A DNA stretch of 64,000 nt. Source: Dyella subtropica. GTDB taxonomy: Bacteria > Pseudomonadota > Gammaproteobacteria > Xanthomonadales > Rhodanobacteraceae. The first letter of the stretch is position 1. Each line of letters opens with the position of its first letter. The stretch is taken from contig NZ_JAPDPD010000006.1 in assembly GCF_026283965.1 (NCBI RefSeq), positions 151,847-215,846 on the forward strand, given 5' to 3'. A program made the translations under genes and the position numbers. Of the stretch, positions 26,089 to 35,601 are shown one piece after another. Under the pieces are notes generated by a model, which was not told the DNA's origin, did not search any database, and worked only from the letters and a program-made list of their open reading frames with translations.

Positions 26089-27015
26089 TCACGCACTGGC
26101 CGCGGCACGACGCACGCTGGCGTAGAAGATGCGGCTCCATAGCCAGTAGGAGAACGGGCATCCCAGCAGCAGTGCGAAGGCCAGCAGGCCGAGCAGCACC
26201 ATCATGCTGGTGTCGCTCCAGCCGGGAACCAAAAGCGCGCCGGATAATCCCGCGCCGATGAAGAGCAGGCTGCTGCAGACCATGGCTACCGTGGATGCGG
26301 CGAGCAGTCGCCCAACGCGCACGGCGGACAGGCCGCGCGGCAAGCCGATCAGGGCGCCGGTGAACGCGAGGGCCGCAGGCACCAGCAATCCGACGCGGAT
26401 GGCCAGCCATGTCCATGGCGCGTCGGGGGTAACAGAGCCAGCTTCGGGTTTGATCAGTGACGCCACGATGAGCAGCACGGTGTAGAGCATCCATGCCATG
26501 AGGCCGGCGGCACGCAGGGTCAGACTGGGTGACGGCGGCAAGGCCAGGACGTCTTTGCGGCACAGTCGCGTGGCGACCCACCAGGCGAGCCAGGTGCCAA
26601 GCACATCGAGTGGCAGGTTGACGAACGTTATGAGCATCGCGCTCATGCTGGCGTCATTCATGTCGACTATCACCTTGAGCAGCACTAACTGATACAACGC
26701 CACCATCATCACGACCCGCAGCAGCAGTCCGCCGGCGAACAGCAGCAAGAGCAGCCATGGCCGGCGGAAGGCCACTTCGCGGCGACGCTCGCCGTGCCAT
26801 TGCGCGATCAGGAAGGCGAGCCCTCCAATCGACAGCCATTGGCTGTTCAATGACAGCAGCAAGGTCGCGATACGGCTTACCGGTTCGTCGGCATCGGTGT
26901 TCGCCCGCGTGAGCAACGAGATCAGATACGGGCCGTGCTGCAGCAGTGTCACCAGCATGGCGGTGGCAGCTGCCAGCCAAGGTAGCGAGGAGCGTTGGGA
27001 GAGCGGGCGATTCAT
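26089..27015 (-). CDS. Uncharacterised multi-pass membrane protein
   Basis: ATG 27015 gives a 308-residue protein with about eight hydrophobic helices; longer in-frame extensions upstream run through the next gene and are rejected. Arginine-rich cytoplasmic loops (HGERRREVAFRRPW) and a C-terminal RIFYASVRRAAASA tail are seen. I do not recognise the family. The upstream bluB-like gene ends 55 bases away on the same strand. Confidence 0.7.
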   Translation of the reverse strand: MNRPLSQRSSLPWLAAATAMLVTLLQHGPYLISLLTRANTDADEPVSRIATLLLSLNSQWLSIGGLAFLIAQWHGERRREVAFRRPWLLLLLFAGGLLLRVVMMVALYQLVLLKVIVDMNDASMSAMLITFVNLPLDVLGTWLAWWVATRLCRKDVLALPPSPSLTLRAAGLMAWMLYTVLLIVASLIKPEAGSVTPDAPWTWLAIRVGLLVPAALAFTGALIGLPRGLSAVRVGRLLAASTVAMVCSSLLFIGAGLSGALLVPGWSDTSMMVLLGLLAFALLLGCPFSYWLWSRIFYASVRRAAASA

Positions 27016-27070
27016 CGGACGTCCTTGTGCGTGAGGGGGGTGTCGGAGAGATCTCCGAACACATAAATGG

Positions 27071-27784
27071 TCAGGGCGGTACGTGGGTGGCCATGTCGAG
27101 CAAAGCCTCTTGCAGCGATGTGTCCTGCAAGGGTTCGTCCCACCGGTTGCCGTGCAGCAAACTATCCAGTGGCAGTCGCGAACGCCACCCTGCGGTTTCC
27201 AGCTCGGGACGAGGCAGAAATTCGCTGACATGGCCCAGGCAGAGATAAGCGACGGGCACCACATGCGAAGGCAGGCCCAGCACGGCGGCCAGTTCCAGCG
27301 GGTCGACAATGCTGACCCAGCCCACACCGATACCTTCGGCCCGTGCCGCCAGCCACAGGTTCTGCACGGCGAGGCAGGTGCTGAACAGGTCAGCATCCAG
27401 CATGGTGTTGCGGCCCAGCACGTGCGGGCCGCCGCGCGTGCGGTCGCAGGTGATGCAGAGGTTGATCGGGCTGTCGACGATGCCTTCCAGTTTCAGTCGT
27501 CGGTACAGCGCGGCGCGCTCGTCCGTGTAGTGGCCTGCAGCATCGGCGTTGGCGCGATCATGGAGCGCCTTGATCGCCTGCTTGGTTTCCAGCCGGTCGA
27601 TTACGATGAAATCCCACGGCTGCATGAAACCTACCGAGGGTGCGTGATGCGCCGCATGGAGCAGGCGCGCCAGTACTGCGGGCGCGATCGGATCGGGGAG
27701 GAACTGCGAGCGCACGTCGCGGCGCTCGTGAATGGCGCGATACAGGCCCTCGCGCTGCGACTCGGGAAATGCGTGATTGTTCAT
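27071..27784 (-). CDS. bluB: 5,6-dimethylbenzimidazole synthase-like nitroreductase
   Basis: The 237-residue flavoprotein has BluB motifs: ERRDVRSQF (FMN phosphate binding), HHAPSVGFMQPWDFI, ITCDRTRGG and GVGWVSIVDPLELAAVLGLP. BluB breaks FMN down with oxygen to make the lower ligand of vitamin B12. The GFMQPW segment typical of BluB, rather than of other nitroreductases, is present. No cobalamin riboswitch or other cob gene is visible in the window. ATG 27784 is the first in frame after the rep stop, which lies 23 bases upstream. Confidence 0.85.
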   Translation of the reverse strand: MNNHAFPESQREGLYRAIHERRDVRSQFLPDPIAPAVLARLLHAAHHAPSVGFMQPWDFIVIDRLETKQAIKALHDRANADAAGHYTDERAALYRRLKLEGIVDSPINLCITCDRTRGGPHVLGRNTMLDADLFSTCLAVQNLWLAARAEGIGVGWVSIVDPLELAAVLGLPSHVVPVAYLCLGHVSEFLPRPELETAGWRSRLPLDSLLHGNRWDEPLQDTSLQEALLDMATHVPP

Positions 27785-27807
27785 GCGTGGGTTTTCGGAT
27801 GCAGGCG

Positions 27808-29790
27808 TCAGTTGCCGGCCAGCATCGCGGCGATCTTCGCCATATGCGATTCGGCGGTTTCGCGCACCACCTCCTTGTCTGCTTCCGGGTCTTTGCCCTG
27901 CCAGTGGAGATCGTCCTGCGGTAGTTCGTGCAGGAAGCGGCTGGGTTGGTTGCTGTGCACTTCGCCGTAGCGCTTGGTCTTGGACGACCATGACAGCGTG
28001 AGCATTTCCTTGGCGCGGGTGATGCCCACGTACATCAGGCGGCGTTCTTCGTCGATGCGGCCCTCGTCCATGGCGCCTTCGTGCGGCAGCGTGCCTTCTT
28101 CGCAGCCCACGATGAAAACGAAGCGGAACTCCAGGCCCTTGGCTGCGTGCATGGTCATCATGCGCACTGCGTTGCCGGGCTCGTCGCGGTCGGCGTGGCT
28201 GAGCAGGGCCAGCTGTGCGGCGAGATCGCCAGCGCTGCCGTTGCCCTTCTGCATAGCGCGGAACCACTCGGCCAGTTCGCGCAGATTGCCCAGGCGGCGT
28301 TCGCGCATGGCGGGGTCGGGGGTGCTGGCGGCGATCTGTGCGGCGTAGCCGGTGCGCTTGAGCACGGTTTCCACCAGGTCGGCGGCGTTCTCGTGCAGCG
28401 AAGCGCTGCGCAGTTCATCCAGCAGGGTGGTGAAAGACGCGAGCGCGGCGGCCGGGCGAGGCGTGAGCTGGCGCAGCACGGCGTCGCTGCGCGCGGCGTC
28501 GAGCAGGGAGGCGTTGCGCGTCTGCGCGATCTGGCCGAGTTTCTCCAGCGTGGTCGCGCCGATCTCGCGTTTGGGCACGTTCACTACGCGCAGGAAGGCC
28601 GCGTCATCGCTGGGGTTGGTCAGCAGGCGCAGATAGCACAGCAAGTCCTTCACCTCGGCGCGATCGAGGAAGCTGAGCGCGCCGGTCAGGTGATAAGGAA
28701 TGCGCGCCAGACGCAGCGCCTTTTCCAGCGGACGCGCCTGGAAGTTGCCGCGATACAGGATGGCGATGTCGTGCCAACGAGCCTTGTGCTTCTCGGCCAG
28801 GGTGGTGGCGATGGCGGCGACTCGTTCGGCCTCGTGCTCGTTTTCCTTGCATTCCAGTACGCGGATCTGCGGCCCTTCCGGGTGCTCGCTCCACAGCTTC
28901 TTTTCGTGCAGATGCGGGTTGTTGGCGATCAGCTTGTTCGCCGCGCGCAGGATGCGTTTGCCGCAGCGGTAGTTCTGCTCCAGCTTGATCACGCGCAGGG
29001 TGGGCCAGTCCTTGCCGAGCTGGTCGATGTTTTCCGGGTTGGCGCCGCGCCAGGCGTAAATGGACTGGTCATCGTCGCCCACGCAGGTAAAGCCGCCGCG
29101 GTCGCCCGTCAGCGCCTTGAGCAGCCGGTACTGCGCGTCGTTGGTGTCCTGGTATTCGTCGACCAGCAGATAGCGCAGGCGCTCGCGCCAGGCGTTGCGG
29201 CATTCCTCATCGCTTTCCAGGATACGCAGCGGCAGGCGGATCAGGTCGTCGAAATCCACCGCGTTGAAGGCGGCCAGGCGCTGCTGGTAGAGCTGGTAGA
29301 TCATCGCCGCGTCCAGCTCTTTCGGGCTGCGCGCGGCGGCGGAAGCTTCCTCCGGCGACAGGCCGGCGTTCTTGGCGCGGCTGAGCAGGTTGCGGATGCC
29401 GAACAGCACATCGGACTTGGCGCCCTTGGGTACGAGTTCCTTGACGATGCTTTCGCTGTCGTCCGCGTCCAGCACGGAAAAGCCTTTGCGCAGCCCCGCG
29501 CGCTCATGCTCCATCTGCAGGAACTTCAACCCCAGCGCATGGAAGGTGCACACGGTGAGGGCCGCCGCATCCTCTGTGCTGATCAGCTTGGCCACACGCT
29601 CGCGCATTTCCTTCGCCGCCTTGTTGGTGAAGGTGATGGCGGCGATTTTCGACGGCGACAGCTTCCTGCGCTGGATCAGGTACGCGATCTTCTGCGTGAT
29701 CACGCTGGTCTTGCCGGAGCCGGCGCCAGCGAGCACGAGTAGAGGGCTGTCGCAGTGCTCGACAGCGGCCAATTGTTGGGGGTTGAGCAT
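27808..29790 (-). CDS. rep: ATP-dependent DNA helicase Rep
   Basis: The 660-residue UvrD/Rep-family helicase starts MLNPQQLAAVEH, as E. coli Rep does. Superfamily 1 motifs are seen in order: Walker A GAGSGKTS (residues 22-30), TFTNKAAKEM, DEYQDTN (Walker B), GDDDQSIYAWRGA, LEQNYRCGKRIL, and MTMHAAKGLEFRFVFIVGCEEG with the terminal VGITRAKEMLTLSW. Rep removes protein blocks ahead of the replication fork and unwinds DNA 3-prime to 5-prime. Length is normal. Its promoter region is shared with the FAD oxidoreductase gene and is filled by a large palindrome. Confidence 0.95.
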   Translation of the reverse strand: MLNPQQLAAVEHCDSPLLVLAGAGSGKTSVITQKIAYLIQRRKLSPSKIAAITFTNKAAKEMRERVAKLISTEDAAALTVCTFHALGLKFLQMEHERAGLRKGFSVLDADDSESIVKELVPKGAKSDVLFGIRNLLSRAKNAGLSPEEASAAARSPKELDAAMIYQLYQQRLAAFNAVDFDDLIRLPLRILESDEECRNAWRERLRYLLVDEYQDTNDAQYRLLKALTGDRGGFTCVGDDDQSIYAWRGANPENIDQLGKDWPTLRVIKLEQNYRCGKRILRAANKLIANNPHLHEKKLWSEHPEGPQIRVLECKENEHEAERVAAIATTLAEKHKARWHDIAILYRGNFQARPLEKALRLARIPYHLTGALSFLDRAEVKDLLCYLRLLTNPSDDAAFLRVVNVPKREIGATTLEKLGQIAQTRNASLLDAARSDAVLRQLTPRPAAALASFTTLLDELRSASLHENAADLVETVLKRTGYAAQIAASTPDPAMRERRLGNLRELAEWFRAMQKGNGSAGDLAAQLALLSHADRDEPGNAVRMMTMHAAKGLEFRFVFIVGCEEGTLPHEGAMDEGRIDEERRLMYVGITRAKEMLTLSWSSKTKRYGEVHSNQPSRFLHELPQDDLHWQGKDPEADKEVVRETAESHMAKIAAMLAGN

Positions 29791-29842
29791 GGAGCGTGCG
29801 TGCGGTGAAGTGCGGTGCACGATGGTAGCAGGACGGGCGACA

Positions 29843-30003
29843 AGAGCCTGTCTGATGTCTCCGCGTAACTCGCGTTGGGTCGCTGTGGGCGCCATGCGTC
29901 GGCGCGCGGCTTGGCCTGGCGGCCAGCCAGGCCAAGCCACGCCCCACCACCTGACGCCCACAGCGACCCAACGCGAGCCACGCGGAGACGTCAGACAGGC
30001 TCT
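29843..30003. repeat. Long palindromic element filling a divergent promoter region
   Basis: Arms of 49 bases at 29843-29891 and 29955-30003 are inverted copies with 46 matches. The left begins AGAGCCTGTCTGATGTCTCC; the right ends GGAGACGTCAGACAGGCTCT. The loop carries a second perfect 12-base dyad (GCTTGGCCTGGC at 29909 and its complement at 29926). It reaches to within about 55 bases of both flanking start codons and looks like a non-coding MITE or nested REP. Flanking target duplications are not obvious. Confidence 0.85.
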
Positions 30004-30057
30004 GCCATAATCCCGCCGGGGGGAGTTTCAGCGCTTGATCACTTGATGGAGAAGGAC

Positions 30058-31398
30058 ATGACGGAAGGAACGGTCCAAGTCGCACAGGAATGCGACGTGG
30101 TGGTGATCGGCGGCGGCCCGGCCGGAAGCACCGCTGCGGCCATGCTGACGCGCAAGGGCTACAAGGTGATCGCGCTGGAGAAAGACCGCCACCCGCGCTT
30201 TCACATCGGCGAGTCGCTGCTGCCCATGAATCTGCCACTGTTCGAGCGGCTCGGCGTGATGGACAAGGTTCGCGCGATCGGCGTATTCAAGCCTGGCGCG
30301 GATTTCGAGGCGGACAACGAGCGCGGCTACAACACCTATGCCTTCGCGCGCGCCATCGGCAACAGCCCGCCGCACGCCTACCAGGTGTGGCGGCAGGATT
30401 TCGACAAGATGCTCTACGACCACGCGCGCGAATGCGGCGCGGATGCGCGCGAAGGGCACGAGGTGAAGCAGGTCGCTCAGGCCGGTCCACGCGAATCGCT
30501 GATCGACGTGGCGACCGATGCTGGCGAGAGCTACCGCATCCGTGCGCGCTACGTGGTCGATGCGAGCGGGCGGGATGCCTTTCTGTCGTCGAAGAAGAAG
30601 CTCAAGCGCAAGAACGACGAACATCAGAGCGCGGCCATTTTCGGTCACTTCCGTGGCGCCGAGTGCCGCATGGGCGAGGATGCCGGCAACATCAGCATTT
30701 ACCGCTTCGAACACGGCTGGATGTGGATGATCCCGCTGCCCGACGGCGTGATGAGCGTGGGGGCGGTGTGCCGTCCCGAGTACCTCAAGCAGCGCAAAAG
30801 CCGCACGGTCGAGTTCCTGCTCGACACGCTGCGCAAGAATGCCGATCTTTGGAAGCGCATCGAACAGGCTGAGCTGATCGACAACGAAATACGTGTCACC
30901 GGCAACTACTCCTATGACTCCAGCTGCATGGGTGGGCCGGGCTGGGTGCTGATCGGCGATGCGTTCGCCTTTCTCGACCCGGTGTTTTCTTCCGGCGTGT
31001 ACCTGGCCATGAGCGGTGCCGAGCAGGCGGTGGCTGTGGTCGACCAGTCGCTGCGCGAACCGCGACGCGAGGTCGGCCTGCTGCGCCGGCTGGAGCGCCG
31101 CCAGCGTCGCGGCATGCGCCGTTTCGCCTTCTTCATCTACCGCTTCAATGGGCCGGTGATGAGCCAGATGTTCCGCTCGCCGCGCAATACCTGGCAGATC
31201 GAGCAGGGGGTGATCTCCATGCTGGCCGGGGACGTGTTCGACTCGTTCAAGGTATGGAGCCGCATCCAGGCGTTCCGGCTGGTCTATGCGATATGCGCCT
31301 TGCGCGACTGGCGGCGCTGGAACAGTGAACGCAAATACCGGTTACGCCAGGCGCAGGCCGACTTTACGGGTGGTAACACGCCGCTCGACAAGGCATGA
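30058..31398 (+). CDS. FAD-dependent oxidoreductase, tryptophan halogenase/geranylgeranyl-reductase-like
   Basis: ATG 30058 has GGAG 6 bases upstream; an ATG at 30046 lacks one. The 446-residue protein has the Rossmann GGGPAGSTAAAMLTRKGYKV near residue 15, RFHIGESLLPMNLP, YVVDASGRDAF and GDAFAFLDPVFSSGVYLAMSGAE, all found in the flavin-dependent halogenase-like and geranylgeranyl reductase groups. The halogenase WxWxIP motif is seen only in part (GWMWMIPLPDGVMSVG). A redox role on a lipid or aromatic substrate is likely; which is unknown. The thymidine kinase gene follows after 54 bases. Confidence 0.8.
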   Translation: MTEGTVQVAQECDVVVIGGGPAGSTAAAMLTRKGYKVIALEKDRHPRFHIGESLLPMNLPLFERLGVMDKVRAIGVFKPGADFEADNERGYNTYAFARAIGNSPPHAYQVWRQDFDKMLYDHARECGADAREGHEVKQVAQAGPRESLIDVATDAGESYRIRARYVVDASGRDAFLSSKKKLKRKNDEHQSAAIFGHFRGAECRMGEDAGNISIYRFEHGWMWMIPLPDGVMSVGAVCRPEYLKQRKSRTVEFLLDTLRKNADLWKRIEQAELIDNEIRVTGNYSYDSSCMGGPGWVLIGDAFAFLDPVFSSGVYLAMSGAEQAVAVVDQSLREPRREVGLLRRLERRQRRGMRRFAFFIYRFNGPVMSQMFRSPRNTWQIEQGVISMLAGDVFDSFKVWSRIQAFRLVYAICALRDWRRWNSERKYRLRQAQADFTGGNTPLDKA

Positions 31399-31452
31399 AA
31401 GCCTTGGGCAAAGCGAACCGAGTAACATCGTCGCCCCGCCGAGAGAACGACC

Positions 31453-32082
31453 ATGGCCAAGCTCTATTTCTATTACTCGGCAATGAATGCCGGCAAGACC
31501 ACCACGCTGCTGCAGAGCGCCTACAACTATCACGAGCGCGGCATGCGCACGGTGATCCTAACGCCCGCGCTGGACAACCGTTTCGGTGAGGGTGTGGTGG
31601 CTTCGCGCATTGGCTTGAAGGCGAATGCGCGTCGCTTCAGCGGCGAGGAAAACCTGCTCGCCCTGATCGAAGCCGACATCGCCGAACGCGGCCCGCTGCA
31701 TTGCGTGTTTGTGGATGAGGCGCAATTCCTCACCAAGGCGCAGGTGTGGCAGATCAGCGACGTGGTCGACCGGCTGAATGTCCCGGTGCTGGCCTTTGGT
31801 CTGCGCACCGATTTTCGGGGCGAGTTGTTCGAGGGCAGCAAGTATCTGCTGGCCTGGGCCGACAACCTGGAAGAGATCAAGACCATCTGCCACACCGGCC
31901 GCAAGGCCACCATGGTGGTGCGCGTGGATGCACAGGGGCGGGCTGTCACTGAGGGCCCGCAGGTTGAGATCGGCGGCAACGACCGCTATGTCTCGGTGAG
32001 CCGCGCCGAGTTCAAGCACATTACCGAAGGGCGCGGCCGCATCGAGCTGCAGCAAACTGTCTTGCCGTTGGGCGAACACTGA
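31453..32082 (+). CDS. tdk: Thymidine kinase
   Basis: The 209-residue protein is a type II thymidine kinase: P-loop [13 protein letters not shown] (residues 9-20), [17 protein letters not shown] with Walker B and the DEAQF lid, [18 protein letters not shown] and the lasso region [15 protein letters not shown]. It phosphorylates thymidine for the salvage pathway. The structural zinc of the E. coli enzyme uses four cysteines; only one of those positions (KTIC) has a cysteine here, and the total is two, so the zinc site seems lost. Confidence 0.93.
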   Translation: MAKLYFYYSAMNAGKTTTLLQSAYNYHERGMRTVILTPALDNRFGEGVVASRIGLKANARRFSGEENLLALIEADIAERGPLHCVFVDEAQFLTKAQVWQISDVVDRLNVPVLAFGLRTDFRGELFEGSKYLLAWADNLEEIKTICHTGRKATMVVRVDAQGRAVTEGPQVEIGGNDRYVSVSRAEFKHITEGRGRIELQQTVLPLGEH

Positions 32083-32149
32083 GCACTCGGGCGCGCCATG
32101 GTTGCGCGCTTAGTCGCTAAAGCCCACGGCCACCACAAGGAATCCCCGC

Positions 32150-32917
32150 ATGGCCAACCCGATCACCATCCCCGCCTGGCAGCGCCCGCATTGGCAGCCC
32201 AGCGACGAGGAGATCGTTGTGCAGTTCTACGTTTTCGGCCAGTTCGAGGCGGTGCGCGCGCCTTCGGCCGACTACGGCAGCGACGGCCTGCCGGATGGCA
32301 TCGAGTTGACCAGCCATCACCACGCGGCGCTACGCCAGTGGGAGGGTTACCCACTCAAGGGCTCGCTCGGCCGCATGTTCAAGGACGATGCGCCGGAGGC
32401 CTACAAGGCGGCATTGGACGCACCTCAGGTGCTGGTGGTTCGCGGTCGTATCAAGGACAGCCACGAGACCGGCTACCTGCGCGACATTCTCGGTGTGCTG
32501 GCGGGCCTGCTCGACATTGGTGGCACGGCGATCCTCGATCCGCAGATCCTTACCTTGTTCGATGCCGCGACCTGGCGCCGCCACTACCTGGTGCGTGACG
32601 GCGCGCCGATCCGCAACCACCTGTTGATCCTTTGCGACGCGGAGGACGACACGGGCCGCAACTGGATCCACAGCCGCGGTATGCGCAAGTTCGGTCGCCC
32701 CGACGTGAGCATCCGCAACGTGCCCGACAGCGACATCGATCGCGCCGGTATGCTGTGCGAACGGTTGGTGGATGTGCAGGCGTTGGGTGCGCATTTCAGC
32801 GACGGGCAGCCGCTCGACACTGGCGGCGAGCCGGGCGGGTTGACCGCGAAGCTCGGTGGTGGCGAAGACGACGTGGACTTCAACAACACTTACGTCGAGT
32901 TCCGCTGGCCGGACTGA
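32150..32917 (+). CDS. Uncharacterised cytoplasmic protein
   Basis: The 255-residue product starts 67 bases after tdk. It has no signal peptide or membrane helix. Recognisable parts are ITIPAWQRPHWQPSDEEIVVQFYVFGQ, a central helical-sheet region with RDILGVLAGLLDIGGTAILDPQILTLFD, and RNHLLILCDAEDDTGRNWIHSRGMRKFGRPD. The composition is like the backbone. No known family is assigned. Confidence 0.75.
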   Translation: MANPITIPAWQRPHWQPSDEEIVVQFYVFGQFEAVRAPSADYGSDGLPDGIELTSHHHAALRQWEGYPLKGSLGRMFKDDAPEAYKAALDAPQVLVVRGRIKDSHETGYLRDILGVLAGLLDIGGTAILDPQILTLFDAATWRRHYLVRDGAPIRNHLLILCDAEDDTGRNWIHSRGMRKFGRPDVSIRNVPDSDIDRAGMLCERLVDVQALGAHFSDGQPLDTGGEPGGLTAKLGGGEDDVDFNNTYVEFRWPD

Positions 32918-32927
32918 TAGAGCGAGG

Positions 32928-32995
32928 AGTGAGTGGAGAGGAGTGAGAGTTGGCGCCCGCCGCCTTCTCTCACTTCTCACTCCTCTCCACTCACT
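32928..32995. terminator. Long bidirectional hairpin terminator
   Basis: AGTGAGTGGAGAGGAGTGAGA at 32928 and its exact complement ending at 32995 form a 21-base perfect stem with a 26-base loop. It separates two convergent genes and includes the last bases of mutM. No T run follows, so its effect on transcription is inferred. Confidence 0.6.
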
Positions 32996-33818
32996 TCTGA
33001 CACTGAGGGCACCAGAACGTGGAGCGCTGCCCGATCACCGCTTGCCGGATGGCCGTGCCGCATACCTTGCACGGCTCGCCTTCGCGGCCGTAGACCATAA
33101 GCTCACGGAAGAAATAGCCGGGCAGGCCGTCCGGTTTGATGAAGTCGCGCAGCGTGGTGCCGCCGCGTTCGATGGCCCAGGCCAGGATGCGTTTCACCTC
33201 GGTGGCCAGTCGCGCATAGCGGGCACGGGACACGGAACCGGCAGGTCGGCGTGGATCGATGCCGGCAGCGAACAGCGCCTCGCTGGCGTAGATGTTGCCA
33301 ACCCCCACCACCACCGCGTTGTCCATCAAGAACAGCTTCACCGCGGCCGTGCGTCCGCGCGAGGCGTGCCATAGTAGGTCGCCGTCGAAATCGTCGGTGA
33401 GTGGCTCCGGCCCAAGATTCGCAAGCAACTCATGTGTCGTTCCTGGTGGTTGCCACAGCAGGCAGCCGAAACGGCGTGCGTCGGTGAAGCGCAGTACGCG
33501 CGGTCCTTCGGTGGCGGTCGGTTCCAGTGCGATGTCGACGTGGTCGTGCTTGCCGACCAGTGCGTCTGGCGGCAGCACACGCAGCACACCCGTCATGCCG
33601 AGATGCAGCAGCGCGCTGCCGACCTGCGTGTGCAGTAGCAGGTACTTGGCGCGGCGTTCGACGCTCTCGATGCACTGGCCTGGCAGCAGTTCGCTCACTT
33701 CCGGCGGAATCGGCCAGCGCAGATCCGGACGGCGCAGCGTGACGCTGGTGATGCGGCGGCCGATCAGGTGCGGAGCGATGCCGCGACGGGTGGTTTCGAC
33801 TTCGGGGAGTTCGGGCAC
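32991..33818 (-). CDS. mutM: Formamidopyrimidine-DNA glycosylase
   Basis: The 275-residue protein begins [12 protein letters not shown], with the catalytic Pro2 and Glu3. [13 protein letters not shown] sequence ([14 protein letters not shown]) and the bulge around [15 protein letters not shown] follow. The C-terminal zinc finger is intact ([10 protein letters not shown] ... FWCPQCQ). MutM removes 8-oxoguanine and nicks the abasic site. Length is normal. The start is the ATG with the family N-terminus. Confidence 0.95.
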   Translation of the reverse strand: MPELPEVETTRRGIAPHLIGRRITSVTLRRPDLRWPIPPEVSELLPGQCIESVERRAKYLLLHTQVGSALLHLGMTGVLRVLPPDALVGKHDHVDIALEPTATEGPRVLRFTDARRFGCLLWQPPGTTHELLANLGPEPLTDDFDGDLLWHASRGRTAAVKLFLMDNAVVVGVGNIYASEALFAAGIDPRRPAGSVSRARYARLATEVKRILAWAIERGGTTLRDFIKPDGLPGYFFRELMVYGREGEPCKVCGTAIRQAVIGQRSTFWCPQCQK

Positions 33819-33879
33819 GGGGGTGTCGGTTTTAGAGGGGTGATCAGATGGTGTCGCTAAATGGGAAAGGGTGTCTCAA

Positions 33880-33999
33880 GGGCTTACCCCTCCCCAGCCC
33901 TCCCCTGCAAGCAAGGGAGGGAGCAGGTGGTCGCAAGCCCTGAGCTTTTGCCCCTCCCCTTGCTTGCAGGGGGAGGCTGGGAGGGGGTAGGCCCTTGTG
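33880..33999. repeat. Paired inverted REP-like elements (family A)
   Basis: Arms near 33880-33923 (CTTACCCCTCCCCAGCCC ... GCAAGCAAGGGAGGG) and 33950-33999 (GCCCCTCCCCTTGCTTGCAG ... GTAGGCCC) are inverted copies with a 26-base spacer. It is the same paired arrangement as at 23577-23800. Confidence 0.75.
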
Positions 34000-34007
34000 A
34001 CAACCTC

Positions 34008-35432
34008 TCACCCCCACTCCGCATGAAAACTCCCCGGCTTATCAACCCGCTCAAACGTATGCGCACCAAAGTAATCCCGCTGCGCCTGCACCAGGTTCGC
34101 CGGTAAACGCTCTGCCCGATAGCTATCGAAATACGCGATGGCGGAGGCAAAGCCCGGCACCGGCACGCCTGCCTGCACCGCTGCCGACACCACGTCGCGC
34201 AGCGCCTGTTGGTATTGCGTGGCGATGTCGCGGAAGTACGGATCGAGCAGCAGGTTCGCCAGCGCCGGGTCGTGCGCATAAGCGTCGGTGATCTTCTGCA
34301 GAAAGCGCGCACGGATGATGCAACCGGCGCGGAAGATCTTGGCGATGGTGCCGTAGGGCAGATTCCAGCGATATTCGTCGGACGCTGCGCGCAGCTGGGC
34401 GAAGCCCTGTGCGTAAGACACGATCTTGCTCAGATACAGCGCGCGGCGTACGGCTTCAATGAAGGCGGTGCGATCGCCGTTGAAAGACGTTGTGGCCGGA
34501 CCGTTCAGCAGCTTGCTCGCGGCAACGCGCTCATCCTTCAGGGCCGACAGCAGTCGCGCGAATACCGACTCGGTAATCAGCGGCAGCGGCACGGCAAGGT
34601 CGAGCGCGCTCTGGCTGGTCCACTTGCCCGTGCCTTTCTGTGCGGCGCGGTCGAGGATCACGTCGACCATGTCCTTGCCGGTCTCGGGGTCTTTCTTGCC
34701 GAAGATGTCGGCGGTGATCGAGATGAGATAGCTGTCCAGCTCGCCGCCGTTCCACTCCGCGTAGACCTTGGCCAGCTCGGCATTGGAAAGGCCAAGCACC
34801 TGCTTGAGTACGGCATAGCTTTCGGCGATCAACTGCATGTCGCCGTATTCGATGCCGTTGTGGACCATCTTTACGTAATGGCCGGCGCCGTTCTCGCCCA
34901 TGTAGGCCACGCAGGGCTCGCCGTCGGGCGCGCGCGCGGCGATCTCGGTGAGGATGGGCGCTACCAGTTCATACGCGTCGCGCGGGCCGCCCGGCATGAT
35001 CGAAGGACCATGCAGCGCGCCCTCTTCGCCGCCGGATACACCGGTGCCGATAAAGTGCAGGCCGGCCGCGCTGAGTTCGTGTTCGCGCCGGATGGTGTCC
35101 TGGAAAAAGGTGTTGCCGCCGTCGATCAGAATGTCGCCTTTGTCGAGCAGGGGCTTGAGTTCGGCGATGGTGGCGTCGGTGGGTTCGCCGGCTTTCACCA
35201 TCAGCAGGATGCGTCGCGGTTTCTGCAGGCTGTCGACGAATGCTTGCAGGCTGTATCCCGGCACCAGGCGGCGGTCAGGGCGTTCGGCGAGCACTTCGTC
35301 GGTCTTCTCGCGACTGCGGTTGTAGATCGCCACCGTATGCCCACGGCTCTCGATGTTCAGCGCGAGGTTGCGGCCCATGACCGCCATGCCGACCACGCCA
35401 ATGACAGGTTGCTCCACCGCTTGCTGACTCAT
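34008..35432 (-). CDS. gnd: 6-phosphogluconate dehydrogenase, NADP-dependent, decarboxylating
   Basis: ATG 35432 gives a 474-residue protein starting with the NADP fold [22 protein letters not shown]. The 6PGDH signature [35 protein letters not shown] and [15 protein letters not shown] (with the catalytic Lys and Asn-Gly region) are present, and the C-terminal helical domain ends [15 protein letters not shown]. It makes ribulose 5-phosphate and NADPH in the oxidative pentose phosphate pathway. A REP-like palindrome lies 76 bases upstream of the start, where the in-frame extension runs through it. Confidence 0.95.
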   Translation of the reverse strand: MSQQAVEQPVIGVVGMAVMGRNLALNIESRGHTVAIYNRSREKTDEVLAERPDRRLVPGYSLQAFVDSLQKPRRILLMVKAGEPTDATIAELKPLLDKGDILIDGGNTFFQDTIRREHELSAAGLHFIGTGVSGGEEGALHGPSIMPGGPRDAYELVAPILTEIAARAPDGEPCVAYMGENGAGHYVKMVHNGIEYGDMQLIAESYAVLKQVLGLSNAELAKVYAEWNGGELDSYLISITADIFGKKDPETGKDMVDVILDRAAQKGTGKWTSQSALDLAVPLPLITESVFARLLSALKDERVAASKLLNGPATTSFNGDRTAFIEAVRRALYLSKIVSYAQGFAQLRAASDEYRWNLPYGTIAKIFRAGCIIRARFLQKITDAYAHDPALANLLLDPYFRDIATQYQQALRDVVSAAVQAGVPVPGFASAIAYFDSYRAERLPANLVQAQRDYFGAHTFERVDKPGSFHAEWG

Positions 35433-35508
35433 CGTGTTGCTCCGGGCGAAAGGGTTTCTTGAATATGGGGAAGGGTAAGGCTCATGCAAGATGATCGTCG
35501 ACGTCGAC

Positions 35509-35586
35509 TGTAGGAGCCCACCCTGTGGGCGACCTGCGCTGGCGGCTCGCGCTTCGTAGGCTTCGCGCACAGGGTGCGCTCCTACA
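35509..35586. repeat. REP-like palindrome, family B
   Basis: TGTAGGAGCCCACCCTGTG at the left and CACAGGGTGCGCTCCTACA at the right form an 18-of-19 inverted pair across 40 bases. A second copy is at 47825-47887. Confidence 0.85.
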
Positions 35587-35601
35587 GACACGCTTGCAGC
35601 A

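Noticed and set aside
27071..27784. Cobalamin riboswitch before the bluB-like gene
   Set aside because: The gap to rep is only 23 bases and has no room for the riboswitch.
28081..29742. A 553-codon open frame on the plus strand opposite rep
   Set aside because: It is a mirror of the high-GC rep gene, without family motifs, and rep has all helicase motifs in order.
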